Assembly (NCBI GenBank): GCA_009869945.1
Contig: WIXG01000004.1
Span: 248,001 to 312,000 of the forward strand
Direction: 5' to 3'
Origin: Mesaphorura yosii
Lineage: Eukaryota > Arthropoda > Collembola > Poduromorpha > Tullbergiidae
DNA: 64,000 nucleotides
The notes beneath the pieces were generated by a model. That model was given only the letters and a program-made list of their open reading frames with translations, did not search any database and had not been told where the DNA came from. Position numbers and translations under genes: made by a program. Below, one piece after another: positions 9,634-22,645 of the stretch. The stretch's first letter is position 1; every line of letters starts with the position of its first letter.

Positions 9634-10467
9634 TTATTTCCAACCCTGGGTTTGAAACTTGCGATCCGGACTCCGTACACCTAGCGTCGAAGATTTTGAC
9701 CTGAAGTGTAAAAATTTTGCGCCATCGTATCCGCCGACGTTTTCATCACCACTTCCTGACCCATGAAGTCTATGCTGGAACTTGTCAATGAAGTAGCCCA
9801 AATTCGCGAAGGATTTGTGAGGTTTGCTCCGAAACCAGGATGGGTCGGTGTCAACCATGAATGAAGTCTGATTTTCTTCCCGTGGACTGGAATCCAAAGA
9901 GGACACCCTTTTCTCTCGTAGTTCCACTCCAGACGGCTCTTCTTGAAGTTGCAGCTGGAGTCCGTTCGAGTCTGGAGTCGGTGGTGCGAAAGTTGTTGAC
10001 AACTGCGGGTCGCCCGCAGCATCTATCCCAAGATCTACGTTTGGGTTGGTTCCTTCATCAAGATTTTCATCAAAACTTGCTGTTCCAGTTGAAATTTGGT
10101 CTCGACTCTTCTGTAATAACAATCTTATTTCGCGCAGCTTCTGCATGTACTTCAAGTACTGCAGTTTGTTCACGGTCAATTCCGGAAGCGAGGATGCTGT
10201 CGAGAGACCCGACGTTTGAGGAAACACGCCAAATTTGTCGAAATACAAGAGTTCCCAGTATGGATTTCTGTAAAATGCCAGATTACCGCCTCGTGGAATC
10301 TTGAATCGTGGAATTTGCCTCGCTATGAAGTTGTGTGTCCGATCCGGCCCGGAAAACGAAATTGCAGACGCTTGTCCGAAGAGAAAAAGTTGTTGGTAGA
10401 GTGGAACCGACAATAAAATTAGCAATTGGGTCGAGAAGACCCAAGTTCCTTTTCTTATGGACGCCAT
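9634..10467 (-). CDS. Secreted orphan protein, possible proprotein
   Basis: A single coding exon of 277 residues starts at the ATG at 10467. The N-terminus (MASIRKGTWVFSTQLLILLS, then SVPLYQQLFLFGQASA) looks like a signal peptide or signal anchor. The rest is hydrophilic. It includes an aromatic patch (YRNPYWELLYFDKFGVF), a basic helix (LQYLKYMQKLREIRLLLQ), a dibasic REKR site near residue 187 and a C-terminal part rich in Ser, Gly and Phe. Dibasic cleavage after a signal peptide is typical of neuropeptide or hormone precursors, but no known peptide family was recognised. A 5' UTR exon is visible at 10703-10580 with a clean donor (CTCAG|GTGAGA) and an acceptor before 10501. Joining it does not extend the protein because the frame is closed. 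Minus-strand AATAAA signals lie near 9470-9495. Confidence 0.6.
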   Translation of the reverse strand: MASIRKGTWVFSTQLLILLSVPLYQQLFLFGQASAISFSGPDRTHNFIARQIPRFKIPRGGNLAFYRNPYWELLYFDKFGVFPQTSGLSTASSLPELTVNKLQYLKYMQKLREIRLLLQKSRDQISTGTASFDENLDEGTNPNVDLGIDAAGDPQLSTTFAPPTPDSNGLQLQLQEEPSGVELREKRVSSLDSSPREENQTSFMVDTDPSWFRSKPHKSFANLGYFIDKFQHRLHGSGSGDENVGGYDGAKFLHFRSKSSTLGVRSPDRKFQTQGWK

Positions 10468-10579
10468 CCTTCTAAGTTCCAGCAGACGGTGTGCCAGCAC
10501 GCTAGAGTTTCAGCCGGGAGTTGTCTTCTTAGATGTTCTCTGCTGTTAGATTAGATCTACCTTGGTTGGACTGTCTCAC

Positions 10580-10703
10580 CTGAGCTAAAGCTAAAGTGGA
10601 ACTGACTTGGTTCTGTCAGCTTTATTATTCCTTTTGAGGATACCATTTTCTCGAACAAACGGACGCTCATGGATTCCGCGTCAGTGATATATCTAATCTC
10701 CTC
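10580..10703 (-). other. 5' untranslated exon of the secreted orphan gene
   Basis: This minus-strand block is bounded by an acceptor (TGCAAAG) and a strong donor (CAG|GTGAGAC), with the next acceptor (CTCTAG) just upstream of the coding exon. The only phase that would join the downstream frame contains a TAG, so it is called untranslated. It could instead belong to another transcript, since one of its own frames is open (EEIRYITDAESMSVRLFEKM). Confidence 0.4.
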
Positions 10704-12411
10704 CTTTGCAGCTGTATGAAATGAAACCGCTAGAAGCTTCAGACCACTCTGTGGAGGAGGCACACTAGAGGCTTGGATACATGAATGGAACAAATAGAAC
10801 CAGTACGCAGATTGCGTGCTACAGGAGAGCAATTACGAAGGCGGTTGAATTAGCCACAAAAGATGTTGCCGCTCTAGCTTGACATCTGATATCTCACTCA
10901 AGGTTCTATTCATTCAAAAGTCTTCATTAGAGAAGGGGAATAATAAGAAATTTTGAAGTTTGAACCCGAAATGTACTTCGAAGATTTTGAACACGAATGA
11001 TTAATTCCGAGGTTTCAATTTCATGTAAATCGGAGACGGGTATTTACTTTTACTTCCAAGCCCGTGTCTGGCAATTTACTGCATGTATCCACAAATCTGA
11101 CACAACTAATGTGGGAACCCGAAAGTAGTAAACAGTTAGCAACAAGTTAGGGAATAGAAAAAGTGAAAGCCTAACGGGGAAAGGTGCTCATGCTTTGCAG
11201 ATCCGTTTTGTTAATGGATGCTTACCCTCCTCTCGAGTGAGCTCTAGCAGATGTTAACAGAGTCCATACATTATCATGGAAAATGGAAGCTACGTCCTAC
11301 ACCTGCCCTCCCACGTTTGTAGGCTTCCTAATTGCTTGCCCAGCAGTGAAGATGAAGCATGACAGTTGGTTGACCTTGTTCGGCCATTAGTGATCGGTGC
11401 TATCTTGCCAGAATTGCGCACTACTGTCATCACTTACGCAATTTCGAACTCTTATCGTACATTGGTCGAAATCTTGCTACGTGCAAGCTGTACGGTTGTA
11501 TCTAAATTGGAGCATGGAAGGAATGGAACATCCGTTGCGTGGGAGTGTGAGGCGCCAGCCTTGAGACGGAGTGAAGCAAATGAAGTCACAAATTTCGAGA
11601 GGCACGCTGAGTGCTCGCTATCACGAATACCCAGTGCAGTGAACATAGGTGTGACGACTTGATTAAGAACATCCACATTGCACTTCCTACTTGCGATCGA
11701 ATGACGCACCCTGCCACACCAGTTTTCGTAGTATTCAATTTCATTATTAATAAACTCGTCCGTATCAACGCTTCAATTACATTTAAAAAATCCTCTTGCT
11801 GATGACTAGCATCTCTTTGCTCTGTCTCTACCTGTTCATATTACACAGCACACATATTTACATTTAACATGCACGGCACATTGGCATGAAATAAATTCTG
11901 ACAAGTCTAACTTGAATTTGAAATGCTGCTACATATCGTTGATTGACTGAGCATAGCGTTACATATTCTGTTTGAAAGTTGAATGTTTTATGACAATATT
12001 ATGGTAATCACTTCCTTCCTCTCCCGCAGCACAGCTTTGAGAATCTTGAATTTTCGACGGTGTAATTGTGGAAAATACGCCTGCCTGAAACAAAATGCAA
12101 ACAAATTCTCTAGCTGTCAATCTGTATCAGATGCAAATTAGGTAATTAATGAATATTTTTTTGCATAGAAAGTAAAAAATGCTCTCATTCATTCCTCGAT
12201 AACAGTGTATGTGAAAATGAGATCAATATTCAATGTGAATGTCGGGTCGTTGAATGCATCGTTACTGCCACGATTCACAATCAATGTCGAATAGTGCAAA
12301 AAATGGTATTCTTTCTGAAAAAGATGAAAAAACAAGGGCCGGTTAGTTACTCATTTGGAGGTTAGAATCCTGCGGCTATCCAGCTTTATCCGTCTAGTCT
12401 GTGTTTGGGCC
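10704..12411. other. Intergenic stretch without a supportable gene
   Basis: Open frames of 85-98 codons on both strands at 11366-11709 overlap each other and have no recognisable domain. A minus-strand donor-like GTAAGTGATG near 11435 and a plus-strand AATAAA near 11748 hint at a non-coding or very short transcript. I could not assemble a consistent model. The rest is AT-rich sequence. Confidence 0.4.
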
Positions 12412-12978
12412 ATGGAAGATCGATATTCTGCATATTCTAACCCGCATTACATTAATCGGCCAGCCAAATCTCGACGGAAGGAAAAATATTGGATCTATCG
12501 TAAGTTTGATGCTCTACCGACCTGCCGTTGCAGCCTCTGATTGCCCAGTTTAAACTTCCAGTGACCATAGCCTGCCTGTTTCTTCTTCTGACCGGAATTG
12601 TCTTCCTTGTTGTCTTCCTCATACCCAAGCACAAATTACCATACGCTGGAATGAATACAAAATGGTACACTGCTGCAGAGCGCACAACAATTTCACCAAG
12701 TGAGTCCTCAGGTGTCTTAGGCGTCTTGTCTTTAACCCGAAATTCGGAATTAAACGCTTCATTTTCTCGCAGAAGATTACCACATCGATCCAAGGTCCGA
12801 TTTCGCTGACAACGAGCATGAGACTGACCAATCTGGTTCCACTTCGACCTCCACAGCTTCCAACCCGGTAAACTCAAGCTTCACGCAGAATCCAGAGAGT
12901 TCTTTGCCGGCATCACCGCCAAGACAAAATATGAGACCGAACGACAGATTCAACACAACCTTTTGGGAGCTGATATGA
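12412..12978 (+). CDS. Small single-pass membrane protein
   Basis: Exons 12412-12499, 12562-12699 and 12773-12978 join in phase 1 to 143 residues. The N-terminus (MEDRYSAYSNPHYINRPAKS) is followed by a basic RRKEKYW stretch. Next comes a strong membrane segment, LTIACLFLLLTGIVFLVVFL (about residues 30-49). An extracellular or luminal tail follows, rich in Ser, Thr, Asn and Pro and ending NTTFWELI. The positive charges before the hydrophobic segment suggest a cytosolic N-terminus. All donors are good (GTAAGT, GTGAGT). No family was recognised. Conserved splice phase and an uninterrupted frame across three exons make a real gene likely. Confidence 0.68.
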
Positions 12979-13091
12979 AAATCGGAAAATCAGTTGGCAC
13001 ATCATAAAATTCAAAATCCGTGTTACTATTTATTGTTGCACACATAAAGACTAGTCGAACTTCGCACCACAAATGAGGTTTAATGTGTGAC

Positions 13092-13711
13092 TCATTTTTC
13101 CAGAGGGCCACCATTTTCAGCCCAGTCTTTTATGCCAGAATACACTCTAAACAATTGTCAAAGACGGTGGTTTAGAAGTGATATGCATTTTAGTGAAATA
13201 CAGTTTGTTAGTTCACCTCACGGACTTGAATCCCCTTTTATTGAGCGCGACTGCTGCCTTCATTGCTCGCACGCCCATCTTGCAATGCGTTATAATCTCA
13301 TCGTCTTCTCTTGGCTTCTGGAACCCGTACAGTAATTTAAACTTGTCTTCGCTTAATTCTGCTGCTTGGACAATTTCACCAACTGAAAGCGAACAAGATC
13401 ATGAGTCACTTGAAGGGACAAGGCCAAGGCAGGCCTGTTGCAAACTCCCTTACGAGGAATATTCACGGATCCTTTTATTCTTCCATCTGTCACCAGTTCA
13501 TCTTTTTCCCTGACATCAATTAGCACAGACTTCCTTCTCGCGAGTTCTTCTTTGAGTTGCGAGAAGGCAAGGGTTGGGATAGCTGCGAAATTAGGACGTT
13601 CTCAAAATTAACAAGAAATAGTTTTAGGTCATTTCTCATTCGTCAAACTTATTATTAGCATTGATGTCAAATAAAGCAGGTCATTTTGTTAAATGCTACT
13701 GTACTGTGCAT
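13092..13711 (-). CDS. Single-domain rhodanese (TSTD1-like thiosulfate sulfurtransferase)
   Basis: Minus-strand exons 13582-13454, 13382-13217 and 13146-13092 join in phase. A short first exon is placed at 13711-13705 because it supplies an ATG with the required phase 1; its donor (GTACAG) is only fair. The product is about 118 residues, matching TSTD1-type single-domain rhodaneses (about 115). The domain shows LKEELARRKSVLIDVREKDE, GRIKGSVNIP, the active-site loop HCKMGVRA with its catalytic Cys, LNKRGFKSVR and the closing YSGIKDWAENGGP. Such enzymes transfer sulfane sulfur from thiosulfate to glutathione or thioredoxin in the cytosol or mitochondrion. Only the first exon is uncertain. Confidence 0.85.
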
Positions 13712-13804
13712 TGTAATCGAGTCGGACCCGGCGTGGCAAGTTTCTTTTTTCTCTCTTTCAGGACTAAATTCTCAAGAAGACCTGCTATTCTCCGTGCTAT
13801 AGCA

Positions 13805-13881
13805 TGACTTGGATCAAAGTTACTAGTGTTATTTAGTGTTATTATGTCAATTAGTTAGACACTAGTAACTTTGACTTGGAT
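13805..13881. repeat. Perfect 16-base inverted repeat flanked by 10-base direct repeats
   Basis: TCAAAGTTACTAGTGT at 13814-13829 is the exact reverse complement of 13859-13874, with a 29-base AT-rich loop. TGACTTGGAT occurs at 13805-13814 and again at 13872-13881, overlapping the arm ends. It could be a tiny fold-back or MITE-like insertion, or a stem-loop in an upstream transcript. Confidence 0.6.
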
Positions 13882-15532
13882 AATGCAACTATGGTTGTAC
13901 TGCGTTATGCAACAAGTCAATTTTGAAAGGGGGTTAAAAATCAATTTGGCCGCATTGTGAGAATACTAACCTTTGTCGCTAAACCATCTTTGAAAACTGG
14001 CCAGCGGCTGTCGTGAAGATGACACAATTCTGATTCTGTTACTCCACATAATCCTACCAGTTGCCGCCCAAACTGGCCTTGACTTATCTTTCAATTGTAG
14101 ACAAAATCTGACTCAACGAATTAGGAACCGATTCTATTAACAGATTCTTCTTACCGCTTCTTTCAACTTAAACTCAACTTATGATTACCCATCACCTCAA
14201 GAGCCTCCTTTGTTGCGCGAGAGTATTGCATCTGGACTTCTGGACTACAGGAGAGTGGCCTGGACACGACTGTAATTAAACTGCTCGCCAAATTGCTATT
14301 GTAAAAAAAGAAAATTGACATATCAGACTCATGTTAGCAATGCACGCACACTGCAGGCCCTCTGAAACATCAGAATCTGGTGATCTTTGATCTCGTAATG
14401 AAGCATGAAGAGACAAAGATTCCCAGCTTGATTGGATAATCTGTGCAAGCAAGCGATCATTGTGCGTTTTGCATACTTTTTCATAATCATACTTTTGCTA
14501 GAAACAAGATGAGCCAAATCTGTCAAAGTCCCAAATCACCAGATCATGACCATGCCAAACCTGTAATTAATGATCCTCTGCAAATATTAATGAGCAAATA
14601 AGAAAACAAATTAATTCATGCTTTTTGTTTCCGTCGTCGTCGCATCGAAGTCGAATACTAGTCAGTGTTAGTAAGAACGCACAGATGCTCTGGTAAACCA
14701 GATTCTTTATTGTCAAATTGTGGTGCATGGTTTCTTGACGGTAAAATTTTACTTGTCTCGTCTTAATAATTGACGATTGTAACGACGCGACAACTTGCAA
14801 CTGCAACTTGCACTGATATGAATACGAATGTTCAGTGACATCACCACGCTCAATTGAGTCACAAGCAGCCAAGAGTCTATATTTTGACCATCACAATTTT
14901 GGAGTTGATCGGAGGATGTATTTTTGAGATAACGTTGGCCAAAGTTGAAGCCAAAACCCATTCTAAGCTTTGAGGTGGTGATGCATTGTTGACGTACGTG
15001 CTCTGATTTATTGATATCCTATCAACGATATGCGCTTTCATTTGATTACTGCACAGCAGCGCATCGCAGTGAAAATTGTACATGGTCACTTTCGACAAAT
15101 GTGAGCTACTCGCATCTATTTTAGAATATACGACAATGATATGTCGTGTCGGTCAGATCGATGCAAAATAATTAACGCACGCACGATTAACGCGTCGTTG
15201 GCCGTAAATTTTCTTGAAGATAACTTCCTTCCGTTCATTTAGCACGTGGAGCAAAACATTGAGGCCAAAGATTATGTAAGATCATCAGCCCGCAGCGCAA
15301 TCGTGAATTTTTATGATAATCTGCATTTATAATTTAGGGAAACGTGTCGGAAGTTCAGTGAAGATGCGAGGAAGGAAGAAGAAGAAAGGAGGAAGATGCC
15401 ACTTGATACGCATTTGCTGCCGTGCCGCATTACGATAGTCGTTTTATTGTACACGATCACAATCTTGTGATTCAACAATCTTGTGAGCTTCTCTTGCAAT
15501 ACTCGTGGCAGCAAAACCAGTTGGCAATTGTT
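13882..15532. other. Intergenic region upstream of the cuticle gene
   Basis: Only short overlapping frames are present. None carries a recognisable motif or a convincing exon pair. The right end carries the promoter of the Tweedle-like gene. Confidence 0.45.
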
Positions 15533-15540
15533 TATAAAAG
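15533..15540 (+). promoter_or_regulatory. TATA box of the cuticle protein gene
   Basis: TATAAAAG lies about 160 bases upstream of the start codon. An initiator-like TCAACAGTTC follows near 15561, at the right spacing of about 30 bases. A strong TATA promoter is usual for tissue- and moult-regulated cuticle genes. Confidence 0.65.
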
Positions 15541-15694
15541 GGCTAATTCGTGAGTGAATATGTCAACAGTTCACGTGTGGGATTCGTTGACAGAACTTAT
15601 CGCGAATTGCGCAATCGGGTGATCTTGGGGGTTGCCTCAAGAAGGGGATTAGTTCTTCGTCGGTGCGAAAAGGTTTCAGTTGGAGGATTCTACA

Positions 15695-16969
15695 ATGAAA
15701 CTTTTTCTGGTGAGTGTTTGCTAAGAATTAGCCTGGTAAAGAAATTCGAAGTATCGTGATTTGACTGCTCTGTTGTAGATTCTTCTCTCCTGTGTGGTCC
15801 TCGCGTCCTGCGGCGACACAAGACACAGAACCCGACTTTCCCGTGGAATACTTCATGGAGTTGATCTCAGACAAATATTGGCCGCAGTAGAGCCAGGCTA
15901 TAACTTTTACCACAATCAACCAGGTCCGTTGCCTTACATTCAGGAATTTGCTCTGCCCTTCCAACCGTCTCAGCAGCCATACATTCTCAACTTGCCCCCG
16001 ATTCTTACTCAACAATTAGCTGTGCCTGCATTCACCAGCCACGCAGCTCAGTACAACGCTCCTAGGCCACTGCCGCAACCTCAGGAGTTCAATGCTCCAG
16101 AGTTACGGGAGGAATTGAGTTCAGTTGCAGTGGCAGCAGCTGGAGCACAAGGAGTCAGACAGCACCAGCAGCAGCCGGCGCCAGAGTCGGTCCCTCAACA
16201 GCAATACGGCACTCCGGCTGGGAACGTTCAACCGCCTCAGCGAGAATACGGAACACCTCAAAGGGAGTACGGCACTCCTCCAAGGGAGTATGGCACACCA
16301 GCTGCCACCTCGCAAAATCCATCCAATCAGTACGGAGCACCAGCGCCTCAAAAAGCACAGGTTGAGGTTTCGCAGCCTGTTCCAGCCCAATCGTACGGCG
16401 TCCCTAGCCCAAATACAGCAGCACCAGCTCAATCTTATGGCGCACCTACAAACAATCCATCATCGGAATACGGGGCTCCTTCAGGAGGAAGCGCAAGCGC
16501 CAGTGCACTCAGCGGCTTGGGCGGAATCGACATTTCACGCGATGTTTCCATTCATGTTCCAGCTCCTGAAAGTAATTTCGAGCAGCCAAGACCTCAGCCA
16601 CAGCCACAAGTCCGAACTCCAAAGAAAGCCAAGAAACATTACAAAATTATATTCATCAAAGCACCAGCCCCGCCTCCGCCACCAGTGCCAGAGATTCCAG
16701 AAATCGAGCCGGAGCCAGAGCAAAAGACGCTTGTGTACGTTCTAGTCCAGAAACCAGAACCCGCACCTCCCATAGTGATTCCAACACCAGCTCCAGCACC
16801 AAAATCGAAACCCGAAGTCTACTTTGTGAAGTACAGGCAAGCAGTGCGTGAGGAAGGTTTTGCTTCCTCCTCCTCTTCAGGACACGACAGCCTTGACAGA
16901 GGAGGATACGCCAATACGGGCTACAATGCACCAAGTCAACAGCTTGATTTACCTAAGACGGGATACTAA
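15695..16969 (+). CDS. Tweedle/DUF243-type cuticular protein with YG(A/T)P repeats
   Basis: A 15-base coding exon (MKLFL, 15695-15709) is spliced to 15779-16969, giving 401 residues. Splitting the signal peptide with an early intron is common in arthropod cuticle genes. MKLFLILLSCVVLASC is a clear signal peptide. The middle is rich in Gln and Pro, with about eight spaced Y-G-(A/T/V)-P units (QYGTP, EYGTP, SYGVP, SYGAP). The C-terminal half carries the DUF243 blocks: KKHYKIIFIKAPAPPPPP, EQKTLVYVLVQKPEP and SKPEVYFVKYR, preceded by DVSIHVPAPES. Tweedle proteins are secreted by epidermis and incorporated in cuticle. AATAAA follows at 16987-16992. This gene is the strongest single pointer to an arthropod source. 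Confidence 0.92.
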
Positions 16970-16992
16970 TTTGTTAATTCTAAATTAATAAA

Positions 16993-17476
16993 CTTCTGTT
17001 ACTGTTAAAACTTAATTACGGTTCCTTCACAAATTCTCGTACAATGTCTCATTGTCCATTGCCAAGAAATAAATAAACACCGTTCTAGTCGACAACCCTT
17101 CGTATGAAGCTATTCTCTTTACTTCATAAATATCATACAACAAACTACGTTCTTACAGAATAAAGTAATCTTACGTTTCAGTACATTTAAAACACTGATG
17201 TATGGACCAACCTTGTCGTGTCAAGTAAATACCTGTACCTAATAAGCGTACATACGTTACGATTGATGCATCACAATTTTTCACAAGTTGACAATAATTT
17301 GTCGAAAGTAAACATAACATTACCTTATTGTACTGTTCATGAAATCCGTTTAAGATTTGCACGAGAACTGACTCTATTTCTACTCTCAACAACTACTGGA
17401 AGAACTGTGAAGTTGTCAACCAACTAAAAACTGAGTGAATTAGCCTCGCCTCGTTGTAGTTTACTAGATTGTCGCT
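16993..17476. other. Gap between convergent cuticle and Tip60 genes
   Basis: AT-rich sequence holds the 3' UTRs of the two converging genes. A second AATAAA near 17070 could serve the plus-strand gene. No coding signal was seen. Confidence 0.5.
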
Positions 17477-19666
<2,190 letters not shown>

Positions 19667-20158
19667 TGTGAACTTGTATAGAACTACGTAGTAATACAGT
19701 GGAGTCTATCCTCTGCGTATCTTGGCTCTAGATTCTCCACTTCTGTACTGCTGCGGCAGAGCGCTCAATGTACGGCAAACCGTAGCAGAGCAGACCACAC
19801 AGGCTTGGCCAGGGAGTTCTACCAACAAATGTATACTAACAGCTCCAAGTTGAGACTGAATTCTCTAACTTCGCTGCTTGCGTTTGATGCACGAATTTCG
19901 CTTACAATCCCTCATCGAAAGCATTCAAGTAGGAGTTCTTCAGTGCACAGTCCCTGGAAAAAAGCAACAGCATTGAATCGAGTTCGAGTCTGATTCCCCT
20001 ACGAAGAAGCCCACGTTTTGCTTGGAAATGAATGCAAGGAGCGAATTTCTGCAAGTTAAAACCACAATGTGCTCGGCACTTGGCACTGGTACCGCTTCTC
20101 TCTGCTCAGACTGCCGGATAAGTGATTAATTAAATATTAATAAGTTATTCCTCAAAAA
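19667..20158. promoter_or_regulatory. Shared head-to-head promoter region of Tip60 and WDR12
   Basis: The two start codons face away from each other across 492 bases, so both promoters must lie in this interval. No TATA box is evident for either gene, as expected for housekeeping genes. Specific factor sites are not claimed. Confidence 0.6.
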
Positions 20159-21976
20159 ATGGACGAAAACGAAGACAAGTCGCAGTTAACCCTTCAAGTT
20201 CGGTTTAAAACGAAACAAGAACAGTAAGTACTTAACGTTAAACACTCAAGATATCATTCGAAAGCTTATGGAAAATACGAGATTGTTTACGTTTTAGATA
20301 TTCCATTCCTGACTACCCTGTCTCAGTCGGTGCGAAGGTTGGTTCGAGTGAACTCAACGAGATCGTGAATCGCATTCTTATAGGTAAACAATACCCTTTT
20401 GCCAGCAATCCAATTCGCACTGGCTTTTATTGCAATAATTGACTTGCAGATGACGGACGGGCTGACAAACCGAAGAAGTTCGACTTTCTCATTGGCAAAG
20501 AGTTTCTCCGCGGTGCGCTCGAAGAATTAGTTTTGCGCTATGAAGTTACGAAAGAGAAGAACGCTGACGACGCCGAAGCGACTGAGGAAGGAAAGGCAAA
20601 GATTGGAGTTGAGGAAATTATTGAGATTGAGTACATCGAAAGTTTTCCACCTCCGAAGCCTGAAGATGCTCTGATGCATGACGACTGGGTCTCCGCTGTG
20701 GACACGACTGACAAATGGTACAAAATTTGTAGAATCATTTGAGTTGAGATTATGGAACATGGGAAAATATGAACAGGATCCTAAGCGGATGTTACGACAA
20801 TACACTGCATATTTGGACTACGAAAGGGAAGCATATTGAATCATTTGGAGGGCATGATGGCCCAATTAAAGCAGTTTGTTGGATATCACTCAACGAAAGT
20901 GCAGCGGTATTTGCCAGGTAAACTTACGTGCGTGTTTGCCCGTGTCGCTGCAGCCGTTGCTTCTTGGATCTCACAGGAACATGGTTTCACGCACTTCTTA
21001 CTTTTTAGTGCCTCTCAAGATCAGACTGTGAGAATATACGAGTGGGACTTTGATTTGAACAAAATTTTCTGCAAATGGATCTGCAAAGGTCATGAGCGAA
21101 GTGTCGAAACTGTCAAGTCGAACAAGGATTTAAACATGATTGCTTCAGCATCCTGGGACGGACAGCTAAAGTTCTGGTCAACAAAAGACAACAGTCCAAG
21201 TAAAGACCTTGGAGCAGCTGCTTTAACTCCTACCACGAATGAAGTTCGAGTTAGTGAATTCTTCTATCTAGTGTCTCATTTTCCCCGCTGTTCTTAGTGT
21301 TGATTCGATAAGACGACGCTTTTTTTCTATTCATCAGACGCCGGAGCTGACATTAGCGGGGCATAAAGAAAGCATATCGGCAGTCGCGTGGTCAGACACT
21401 CATGAATTGATTTCCGTTTCTTGGGATCACACAATCAAGTTGTGGGATGTTCAGGAAGGTGGATTGAAGCAAGAACTCGCCGGTCAAAAGGCGTTTTTGG
21501 ATGTTTCTTGGTCACCACTGAATAAAACGGCCGTTACATCTTCAGTTGATAGACACATAAGATTATACGATCCACGCTCAAACGGTAATACTCAAAATTC
21601 AATCGTGAACATTTGACAGCATATTCAGCACTGTACTGTGCACTGCAAACTAGCTCCTATTGATTTTAATCGGTGTTCCTGTTTAATATTACTACGTTCA
21701 GAGGGATCACTTGTCAAATCAACATTCACATCTCACAATGGTTGGGTCTCCTCAGTCAATTGGTCTACCGTGGACGAAAATCTCTTCATCTCGGGATCCT
21801 ACGACCATTTGATGAAACTTTGGGACAGGAGAAGTCCGCGTGCACCGTTGTATGATATGATCGGTCACACGGAGAATATTTTAGCAACATCTTGGGCTAA
21901 TCCATTGTACATCATAAGTGGAGGCTCAGATAACACATTACGAGTGTTTAAAGGCAATTCTGGAGGAAATCAGTAG
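20159..21976 (+). CDS. WDR12: Ribosome biogenesis protein WDR12 (Ytm1)
   Basis: Seven exons (20159-20223, 20298-20383, 20450-20717, 20777-20917, 21009-21249, 21338-21584, 21702-21976) join in phase to 440 residues. An N-terminal NLE domain ([39 protein letters not shown]) precedes a seven-bladed WD40 propeller. WD-type blade ends include [70 protein letters not shown] and [13 protein letters not shown]12 joins PES1 and BOP1 in the PeBoW complex, which processes pre-rRNA for the 60S subunit in the nucleolus. Length and order match animal WDR12 (about 420 residues). AATAAA lies at 22039-22044. Confidence 0.95.
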
Positions 21977-22044
21977 ATTAGTTATTTTTTCGACTGACAT
22001 TTTTAAATTTATACTTGTACTAAAACTAAAAACATGCAAATAAA

Positions 22045-22553
22045 GGTATTTTGGTGCGTCACGATTTAATTGTTCACCATTGTCATTGAAATTTGCATTT
22101 TGTGTTCCATTTTTACTCAAAGGCAATTCTTTAAAATTGGACCAATCAATCAGGCCAAACTGCTTGTCTTTGCATTTGCGTTCAAACTGTTCTAATTTCG
22201 TCGAGTTACAGCACACTTGCAACTCGCAACCTTGTCTTGCTGGCCACTCGAAATTGGAATTGAAACCAAAGCAAGAAACAAGCATATGTAAATTGCAAAC
22301 TGGTACAATGACTTACTGCATTTCGATGTTACAGGTTGCGTTGCGTGAGTTGAGGCGTATCTCCTTTCATCATGCAAAAAAAGGAACAATGCAATTTATT
22401 GCGTCAAGCAGGTTCGGTTGATACATTTTGACTTGCGAGTGAGATTCTCCGGCTCCGCTCCGGCTATCCCTCCGTCTGTTCCACGTACTTCGTGCACACA
22501 AGAACTTGCTCTCCGTTTTAGAAGGGTATAATTGCAAGTGCGTTGTATGCTGT
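22045..22553. other. Intergenic stretch before the tRNA
   Basis: No supported gene. A GC-rich patch (GGCTCCGCTCCGGCT) near 22449-22465 stands out from the AT-rich surroundings but has no assigned role. Overlapping short frames on both strands look random. Confidence 0.5.
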
Positions 22554-22635
22554 GAAGAGGTGGCCGAGTGGTTAAGGCGTTGGACTGCTAATCCAATGGG
22601 CTCTGCCCGCGTGGGTTCGAATCCCATCCTCTTCG
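22554..22635 (+). tRNA. tRNA-Ser(GCU)
   Basis: The sequence folds as a class II cloverleaf. The acceptor arm is GAAGAGG paired with CCTCTTC, with discriminator G. The D-arm region is GGCCGAGTGGTTAAGGC and the anticodon arm is TTGGA-CTGCTAA-TCCAA, with anticodon GCT at 22587-22589. A long variable arm and the T-arm GTGGGTTCGAATCCCAT follow. The long variable arm and anticodon agree on serine. No intron. A run of six Ts just after the gene (22640-22645) is a Pol III terminator. The D-arm and T-arm supply the internal A and B boxes. Confidence 0.95.
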
Positions 22636-22639
22636 AAAA

Positions 22640-22645
22640 GTTTTT
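22640..22645 (+). terminator. Pol III oligo-T terminator of tRNA-Ser
   Basis: TTTTTT begins five bases after the mature tRNA 3' end, the usual position for RNA polymerase III termination. Confidence 0.7.

Noticed and set aside
9861-10304. 147-codon plus-strand frame opposite the secreted orphan gene
   Set aside because: Antisense of a longer minus-strand coding exon with signal peptide and spliced leader exon.
11366-11709. Overlapping open frames of 85-98 codons on both strands
   Set aside because: Each shadows the other and neither shows a family motif. The minus-strand donor-like site gave no workable gene model.
12452-12877. 141-codon minus-strand frame opposite the small membrane protein gene
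   Set aside because: It is the antisense shadow of three plus-strand exons that join in phase and encode a clear membrane segment.
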